Shown piece after piece: positions 58,648-64,000 of a DNA stretch of 64,000 nucleotides. Where the stretch lies: assembly GCA_029782365.1 (NCBI GenBank), contig JAKOUW010000143.1:124001-188000 (forward strand), in the 5' to 3' direction. A program made the translations under genes and the position numbers. A model generated the notes under the pieces. The model was not told the origin of the DNA. It did not search any database and saw only the letters and a list, made by a program, of their open reading frames with translations. Numbering within the stretch: position 1 is the stretch's first letter; the number at the start of each line of letters is the position of its first letter. Source of the stretch: Chloroflexota bacterium. GTDB lineage: Bacteria > Chloroflexota > Anaerolineae > Anaerolineales > UBA4823.

Positions 58648-60654
58648 ATGTTGAAACTGATCACGCACGCCCGCCCTCTGCTCCTGCGCCTGGCTGTCTG
58701 CCTCGCCCTGTTCTCCCTGTTCGCCTCCGGCGCCAGCGCGGCGGCCGGCGACCTGGACCCGGCTTTCAACGGCACGGGCTTCGTCAGCACCGATATCGTC
58801 ACCAAAGACGAAGCGCTGGCGCTGGCCATCCAGCGCGACGGCAAGATCATCGCCGCCGGGTTCAGCACCGGCATCGGCACAGCCAAAGATTTCACGCTGG
58901 TGCGCTACAACACGAACGGCACGCGCGATATCAGCTTCGGCGTCGGCGGCAAGGTGATCACCCACGCTGTGGCCGGCAACCAGAACGACAGCCTCAGCGC
59001 CATCGCCCTGCAGGCTGACGGCAACATCGTGGTGGCGGGCGCAGCGGATGTCAGCGGGGGCAACAGCGACTTCGTGGTGGCGCGCTACATCAGCGCCACC
59101 GGCAGCCTCGACCCCAGCTTCGGCGCCGGCGGCCTGGTCATCTCAGCCCTGAGCAGCAAGAACGACATTCCCAGCGCCCTGATCATCCAGCCAGACCAGC
59201 ACATTCTGGTGGGCGGCTCGTCGGACGGCAATTTCGCCCTGGCGCGCTACAACCCCAACGGCACGCCCGACACAACCTTGAACGGCAGCGGCTTTGTCAC
59301 CACCGATTTCGGCAAGAACGACCTGGCGCACGCCATGCTCCTCCAGCCAGACGACAAGATCGTGCTGGGCGGCGAGACGGACGCCAACCCCACAGGCACG
59401 GATTTTGCTCTGGCGCGCTACACCAAAACCGGCGCCCTCGACCCGACCTTCGGCTCGGGCGGCAAGGTGACGACCAATTTCAGCCTGCACTCCAACGAGT
59501 TCATCAATGCCCTGGCCCTGCAGACGGGCGGCGAAATTGTCGCCGCGGGGCGCACCAACAGCAACATCTCCGATTTTGCCCTGGCGCGCTACACCAGCGC
59601 CGGCCTGCTGGACGCCACTTTTGGCGGCGGCGACGGCTTCATCAGCACCAATGTCGGCCCGGGCGATGACGAGGCCACCTCCATCCTGCTGCAGCACACC
59701 ACCCAGGATATCCTGGTGGCGGGCTTCAGCTTCCAGGGGGCGGCGCGCCTGAACGATTTCACCCTGGCGCGCTACACCAACGGCGGAGGGCTCGACCTGA
59801 CTTTCGGCCACGGCGGGCTGATCACCACCACCCTGCAGCCAACCACCGACGATCTGCCCTTCGCCATGGCCGCCCAGGCCGACCACAATGTGGTGCTGGC
59901 GGGCATGATCGACGACGGCGCCAACACCAATTTCGCCGTGGCGCGCTACCTGATGCCCGATAACCCGCCCGAGCTGAGCGCTGGCCTGGCCGCCGGCCTG
60001 GAAGACACCCCGCTGGCTTTCACCTCCGCCAGCTTCACCAGCCATTACAGCGACCTGGACGGCGACGCCCTGAGCAAGGTCAAGATCACCGCCCTGCCCG
60101 CCCACGGCGCGCTACAGCTTGCCGGCCTGCCGGCGGCGCTGGACCAGGAAGTGCCCGCCGCTGAGCTGGCCGGCCTGGCTTTTGTCCCCGATCCCAACTG
60201 GAACGGCACAACCACCCTGCGCTGGACGGCTTCGGACGGGCTGGCCTACGCCCCGCTGGATGCCGCCCTGGACCTCCAGTTCCAGCCGGTCAATGACCCG
60301 CCTTCGTTCACCAAAGGCCCCGATGTGCGCCTGCGCCTGCCCCAGGAACAGCAGGTGTTCAGCGGCTGGGCGTCAAACCTGAGCGCCGGCCCGGCCGATG
60401 AGAGCGGGCAGACGCTGGCCTTCCTGGTCTCGGATGATAACGCCGCCCTGTTCAGCGTCCGCCCGTCCATCGCCCCCGATGGCAGCCTGAGCTTCACGCC
60501 GGCGCCGGGACAGTTCGGCGCGGCCATTGTGCATGTGCGCCTGCAGGATAACGGCGGGGTGGATCACGGCGGTGTGGACACCAGCGCCGAGCAGGTCTTT
60601 ACGATTACACTCCAGCCGTTCGCCGTCTTTTTGCCCGAGGTGCAGACCCCTTAA
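58648..60654 (+). CDS. Secreted delta-60 repeat protein with cadherin-like C-terminal domains
   Basis: A 668-residue protein with a signal peptide (LLLRLAVCLALFSLFASGAS). About eight delta-60 repeats (DFALARYTKTGALDPTFGSG, IALQADGNIVVAG) span residues ~35-450. Two Ig/cadherin-like domains (YSDLDGDALSKVKITALPAH; NDPPSFTKGPDVRL) follow. It ends FAVFLPEVQTP, a diverged form of the C-terminal motif seen elsewhere. ATG 58648 is chosen since AAAAAGG lies seven bases upstream; ATG 58642 is too close to it. Surface or extracellular location inferred. Confidence 0.85.
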   Translation: MLKLITHARPLLLRLAVCLALFSLFASGASAAAGDLDPAFNGTGFVSTDIVTKDEALALAIQRDGKIIAAGFSTGIGTAKDFTLVRYNTNGTRDISFGVGGKVITHAVAGNQNDSLSAIALQADGNIVVAGAADVSGGNSDFVVARYISATGSLDPSFGAGGLVISALSSKNDIPSALIIQPDQHILVGGSSDGNFALARYNPNGTPDTTLNGSGFVTTDFGKNDLAHAMLLQPDDKIVLGGETDANPTGTDFALARYTKTGALDPTFGSGGKVTTNFSLHSNEFINALALQTGGEIVAAGRTNSNISDFALARYTSAGLLDATFGGGDGFISTNVGPGDDEATSILLQHTTQDILVAGFSFQGAARLNDFTLARYTNGGGLDLTFGHGGLITTTLQPTTDDLPFAMAAQADHNVVLAGMIDDGANTNFAVARYLMPDNPPELSAGLAAGLEDTPLAFTSASFTSHYSDLDGDALSKVKITALPAHGALQLAGLPAALDQEVPAAELAGLAFVPDPNWNGTTTLRWTASDGLAYAPLDAALDLQFQPVNDPPSFTKGPDVRLRLPQEQQVFSGWASNLSAGPADESGQTLAFLVSDDNAALFSVRPSIAPDGSLSFTPAPGQFGAAIVHVRLQDNGGVDHGGVDTSAEQVFTITLQPFAVFLPEVQTP

Positions 60655-60681
60655 CTCGGTTCTGGCGCAACCTGCGGTGGA

Positions 60682-61644
60682 TCACTTCTTGACAATGATT
60701 AATTCGATGCCCCGGATGGTGATCACATCGCCGTGCGACAGCACCACCGGCGTGGTGATGCGCAGGCCGTTCAGGTAGGTGCCGTTGGTGGAGCGCAGGT
60801 CACGCAGCAGCCAGCCGTCCTCGGTGGGTTCGATGACGGCGTGCTGGCGCGAGACGCCCACTTCCGGCAGGCACAGGATGTTTTCGGCCGCCCGACCAAT
60901 GGTCAGCCGGCCCAGCAGGGGCACCCGCAGGCCGGCGGCTTCTTGCAGGATCTCCCAGGCGGCCGCCCGCTGGTGCACCGGCGTGGGTGTCGTTTCCAGG
61001 CCGCGCCGGGCCGGCTGAGAGTCATCTCTCAGCAGTTCGCCTGTCTCGTGCGGCTGGGTGACGCCCCACTCGGGTGGCGCGTTGACCGGCGGCGTGGGCG
61101 GCTCGACAGGTGAAGCGCCGCGCGGGGCGCCGCGTGCGGAATCAGGCGGCCGCCCGGCAGGGAAGGATGCGTTGTTCTGGGCTGGTTCAGCCCAGGCCAA
61201 TCCTGTTGGCCCAAGCATCTCCGCGCCCAGCGGCAGGTGGATCTCGCCCTCCGGCGTGACCAACCTCACCAGGCGCTCACCTGCCGCGTGCTCCACCTCA
61301 AACAGGCAGAAGCCGGGTCTTTCTCCGTCCAGGCGCACCCAGGTGCCGCTGTACCAGGCGCCCTGCGCGTCGCGCGACAGCGAAATCTCCTGCTGGCTGG
61401 CCGGATGGCGCGCCTGCAAAATACCCCCGCCGCCCGGTTCGGGGTAAAAAACCGCCTGCCAACCGGTCTGTGCGCCGGTTTCCGGCGGCCGGGCGAACAG
61501 CTCATCCAGGGCAGTCAGACCGGCGCTGAGCGCCTGCGGGTCGGCGTCTGCGCCGTTCGCCGTTTGCAAGGCGCGGCAAAATTCATCCAGGCGCTGGGCT
61601 GTTGGCTGGCTGATGGGGAGGGTTTGCGGCTGCAGAGCATCCAT
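60682..61644 (-). CDS. FHA-domain protein
   Basis: A 320-residue protein. The C-terminal ~95 residues are an FHA phosphothreonine-binding domain: LTIGRAAENILCLPEVGVSR, QHAVIEPTEDGW and LRDLRSTNGTYLNGLRI, with the Arg, Ser-Arg-xx-His and Asn-Gly residues present. The N-terminal ~150 residues are an unrecognised beta-rich domain (GAWYSGTWVRLDGERPGFCL), then a Pro-rich linker. It lies 13 bases after the large unknown gene, so they probably form one operon and may act together in Ser/Thr-kinase signalling. Confidence 0.88.
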   Translation of the reverse strand: MDALQPQTLPISQPTAQRLDEFCRALQTANGADADPQALSAGLTALDELFARPPETGAQTGWQAVFYPEPGGGGILQARHPASQQEISLSRDAQGAWYSGTWVRLDGERPGFCLFEVEHAAGERLVRLVTPEGEIHLPLGAEMLGPTGLAWAEPAQNNASFPAGRPPDSARGAPRGASPVEPPTPPVNAPPEWGVTQPHETGELLRDDSQPARRGLETTPTPVHQRAAAWEILQEAAGLRVPLLGRLTIGRAAENILCLPEVGVSRQHAVIEPTEDGWLLRDLRSTNGTYLNGLRITTPVVLSHGDVITIRGIELIIVKK

Positions 61645-61657
61645 AGCGCTTATTCAC

Positions 61658-64000
61658 CTAACCGTGCGGATGGAGCGCGGCCCAATCTTTGAGGAAATCC
61701 GCCAGGCCGACGTAGGGAAGGGTGGATTCAACGCTGAAACCGGCGGTGTGCAAGGGCGAAGCAGACAATTCTACGGCCGCGCTGGCGGCACAGCCGGCGG
61801 CCTGTGCGCCGATGACCTGTGCGGCTTTGGCCGCGGAGTTGGTCTCCAGGCCAGGCAGGCAGCGCAGCGCGGCGCTCAGGCTGGCCTGCGCGGCAGAGAA
61901 CCAGGCGCGCAAAGCCAGGTAGTGGTTCGCCTGGCAAAGGCTGTCGAGCAAGCCTTCGGGCTGCAGGTAAGCCGGGTTTTCCCACTCCTGCGTCCACCAG
62001 GGATCGAGCCCGCGCGGGTCTGCGGCCGGCGCCATGCCAGAGAGGAAAATGGCGGCGTACTGGTGCAGGTCCTCATCCTGCCCAGCGGCTCGGCCGGCGG
62101 TGAATTGGTCGAACTCGATGCCGTTCATGGCGGCCGCGGCTTCCAGGCTGTCGGGGCTGCCCGGCTGGTAACGGCGGCGGCCGGCCAGCCAACTGCTGAT
62201 GCGTTCGCACAGTTGGCGGTCGTTATATTCATCGCCGAATTGGCCGGGTTCCCCAGCCAGCCTGCCGAGGGCGCGCCACAGCGGCCCGCGCGTGAAAGGG
62301 CGGTGAGCGGTCAGGGCCTGGAGGTGGGCGCTGAGGGCGCGCTCCTGCCAGAAAGGATTGGTCAAGCGCAGGCTGGCGCGCTCGGCGTACAGAGCCTTCA
62401 GCAGACTCTCGACATTTTCTTGCAGGTCGATATCGATGCGCAGCGGATCGCTCTGCACATCGCCATCCCGGCTGGTGAGACAGCACTCCACGTGCAAGAC
62501 GACCGCCCGGAAACTGCTCCACTCCAGGCCCGTGTACAGCAGGTCCACCTGGCCCGAGCCATCCGCTTGCGTGAGCAGCCGCGCTTCGTCCTGACCGCTG
62601 GCGCATTTCAGAGCGGGCACAGAGACGAGCGCCGCCGGGTTTTCACCGGGTTTGATGCTCACACCGGTTCTGACTTTCAAGGACATTTCCGGCAGAGGCC
62701 GGAAGGCCTCCTGGTCGAGGAAGACTGCCATCCAGGCTGTGGACGCGCCGCGCTGGCGGCCCGGCATCACCCACAGGCGCAGATCGGGGTAGCGTGGTTT
62801 GAGCGGCAGTTCGAAAAGAAAAGGTTCGTTCAGATAATTGGAGGGCAGGTTGTCCAGGGCGCGGCCCTCCAGGCGCAGGGTCAGCCGGTCGCCTTCACGG
62901 CTGGTCTGGTAAAGCAGGGGACGCCTGGAGCGCACTGCCAGCAGGCGCTGGCCGGTCTCATCGGGCTCGTCGGGCAGGCGCACCTGGAAATCGCGCACCG
63001 CCTCGCCGCGCAGCGAGGGCACGAAGGTCCACCAGCCCGGTTCGAGCTGGCGCACCAGCCCGGCGTGGCGCGGGCCATCAAGATCGGTGCGGCAGCAGCC
63101 GATCAGCAGGCAGGCCTGGTCATCACCGTCGGTGATAAATTCCTCCGCCTCCAGCTCCAGGCCTTGGTATGTGCGCCCGCTCGAATCGCAGTCATGCGCA
63201 AACAGCTCCAACTGCGGCCGCAGGCGGTACACCAGGCTGGCTTGCATGGTTTTACCGCTGGAGGAGCGCACACTCACCGTCACGTGGATCAGGCCGTCAT
63301 GGTCGGCCAGGTGCGGCCCAAAATACTGCTCCAGGTCCACGCCCTGCGCCAGCCCGACTTTCAGCCCGATGGTGGCCGGCCGGATCTCGTACATTTCCCT
63401 GACCTCCAACACAGGCGGGTCGGCCTGGATGGGTGGGGCGTTGAAAAAGAATTTTTCAACAGGCGCCACGGTTTTTGTTGGCTCGGAGGGCGCTGTGTAA
63501 CAGGTGATGATATCGGCGAATTCCCAACCAGAGTCGCCCCAGCGGCGCAGGAAGCGCACATCAGCCGCTGCCTGGCCGTTGACCAGGGCCGAGAACAGCG
63601 GCTCTTCGCACAGCGGCGCTTCCAGGTCGGCTTGCAGAGTCTCAGAACCGACGATAACCTGCGCCTTGACCAGCGTGACGCCCGGTTTGAGCGCCGCGCC
63701 CAGCGCTGGGGGGCTGCAGGCCGCCTGCACCCAGCGGCAGCCATCGCGCACTTCGCCGGGCGCAAGGCTGACCCAATCGGGATTGGCGCCCTGCACCGAG
63801 AAGGTGATCTGCGCGGTGAGGGTCTCAATATTTTCTGCAGAACCGGGCGGGTCGGCCTGCAGGCGCGCCCAGGCCCAGGCGCCCTCAGCACCGGGCTGCA
63901 AGGCGGGGTGGCCTTCTTGCCAGGCAAACTGCAGGCTGTAGGAAGGCAGGACGGTCACCGTCACCTGGGCGGAGGCACGGCCGGCCTGGGCGGCGGCGCC
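61658..64000 (-). CDS. Large protein of unknown function (5' end outside window)
   Basis: At least 780 residues. The frame is open to the right edge and a GTG at 63964 is not a convincing start, because the upstream text (AGRASAQVTVTVLPSYSLQ) reads as continuous protein. The visible part begins with a beta-sandwich-like stretch. Blocks such as PVLEVREMYEIRPATIGLKV and FFLEQ-like strands are not recognised. The last ~200 residues are helical (QANHYLALRAWFSAAQASLS). No signal peptide, nucleotide site or membrane helix is visible. The FHA gene follows after 13 bases. Confidence 0.75.
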   Translation of the reverse strand, partial: GAAAQAGRASAQVTVTVLPSYSLQFAWQEGHPALQPGAEGAWAWARLQADPPGSAENIETLTAQITFSVQGANPDWVSLAPGEVRDGCRWVQAACSPPALGAALKPGVTLVKAQVIVGSETLQADLEAPLCEEPLFSALVNGQAAADVRFLRRWGDSGWEFADIITCYTAPSEPTKTVAPVEKFFFNAPPIQADPPVLEVREMYEIRPATIGLKVGLAQGVDLEQYFGPHLADHDGLIHVTVSVRSSSGKTMQASLVYRLRPQLELFAHDCDSSGRTYQGLELEAEEFITDGDDQACLLIGCCRTDLDGPRHAGLVRQLEPGWWTFVPSLRGEAVRDFQVRLPDEPDETGQRLLAVRSRRPLLYQTSREGDRLTLRLEGRALDNLPSNYLNEPFLFELPLKPRYPDLRLWVMPGRQRGASTAWMAVFLDQEAFRPLPEMSLKVRTGVSIKPGENPAALVSVPALKCASGQDEARLLTQADGSGQVDLLYTGLEWSSFRAVVLHVECCLTSRDGDVQSDPLRIDIDLQENVESLLKALYAERASLRLTNPFWQERALSAHLQALTAHRPFTRGPLWRALGRLAGEPGQFGDEYNDRQLCERISSWLAGRRRYQPGSPDSLEAAAAMNGIEFDQFTAGRAAGQDEDLHQYAAIFLSGMAPAADPRGLDPWWTQEWENPAYLQPEGLLDSLCQANHYLALRAWFSAAQASLSAALRCLPGLETNSAAKAAQVIGAQAAGCAASAAVELSASPLHTAGFSVESTLPYVGLADFLKDWAALHPHG

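Overview
The window looks like a chromosome segment of a member of the Chloroflexota, probably Anaerolineae or Caldilineae-like. This is inferred from gene content, not from a marker gene. Most of it is GC-rich. It carries a large MalT-type LuxR regulator, a SARP/BTAD regulator, a multi-PAS HisKA_2 kinase, crtB-crtI carotenoid genes and many secreted beta-propeller, delta-60 or FG-GAP repeat proteins whose last residues read like YLPLVKR. No rRNA, tRNA or CRISPR array was seen.

Layout. 1-7.0 kb is a defence and addiction segment. It holds an AT-rich, left-truncated HerA/DptH-like ATPase (frame open to base 3), an HNH nuclease with an N-terminal domain resembling sulfur-binding (phosphorothioate-reading) domains, an orphan HigA, a higBA pair and a perfect 20-bp-stem terminator whose edge cuts a ribbon-helix-helix antitoxin remnant. 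7.2-9.9 kb has a secreted propeller protein and a 121-bp direct repeat. 10.1-13.7 kb has a small peptide gene and an operon of two radical SAM enzymes plus a membrane protein. 13.8-16.9 kb has a secreted protein with seven consecutive tryptophans, another secreted protein, a REPIN-like palindrome pair and dodecin. 17.1-19.4 kb has a decayed secreted protein and a second higBA. 19.7-22.1 kb is crtB-crtI. 22.3-29.8 kb has secreted proteins, a NADAR protein, a serine hydrolase and a cytochrome c.

29.9-34.7 kb (minus strand) is the most notable region: a compact RiPP-type cassette with its own promoter. Its order is PqqD-like, PqqD-like, radical SAM/SPASM, radical SAM/SPASM, a 63-residue candidate precursor with three cysteines, and an HPr-kinase-like protein fused to an ER-type (Ser-His) signal-peptidase domain. 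The first four genes overlap one another. It recalls the two-rSAM/PqqD cassette called SynChlorMet, but the kinase-peptidase fusion and the doubled PqqD make it unusual.

34.8-38.5 kb has a GH13 enzyme, a broken ABC ATPase, a 0.9-kb array of palindromic repeats and the adjacent REP-associated tyrosine transposase. 38.6-47.4 kb has a large secreted beta-helix protein, a Bax-inhibitor-1 protein, the sensor kinase and a PIG-L deacetylase. 47.6-54.7 kb looks like a stress regulon: two operons (HdeD plus DUF1269; BON protein plus MGDG-synthase-like glycosyltransferase) share a nearly identical upstream element (direct repeat TAGCACTTT, 11-bp period) placed just before sigma70-type promoters, next to a MalT-family activator gene. 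54.9-64 kb has a tryptophan-rich cytoplasmic-looking protein divergent from a membrane-tethered BTAD regulator, another delta-60 protein, an FHA protein and a large unknown gene running off the right edge.
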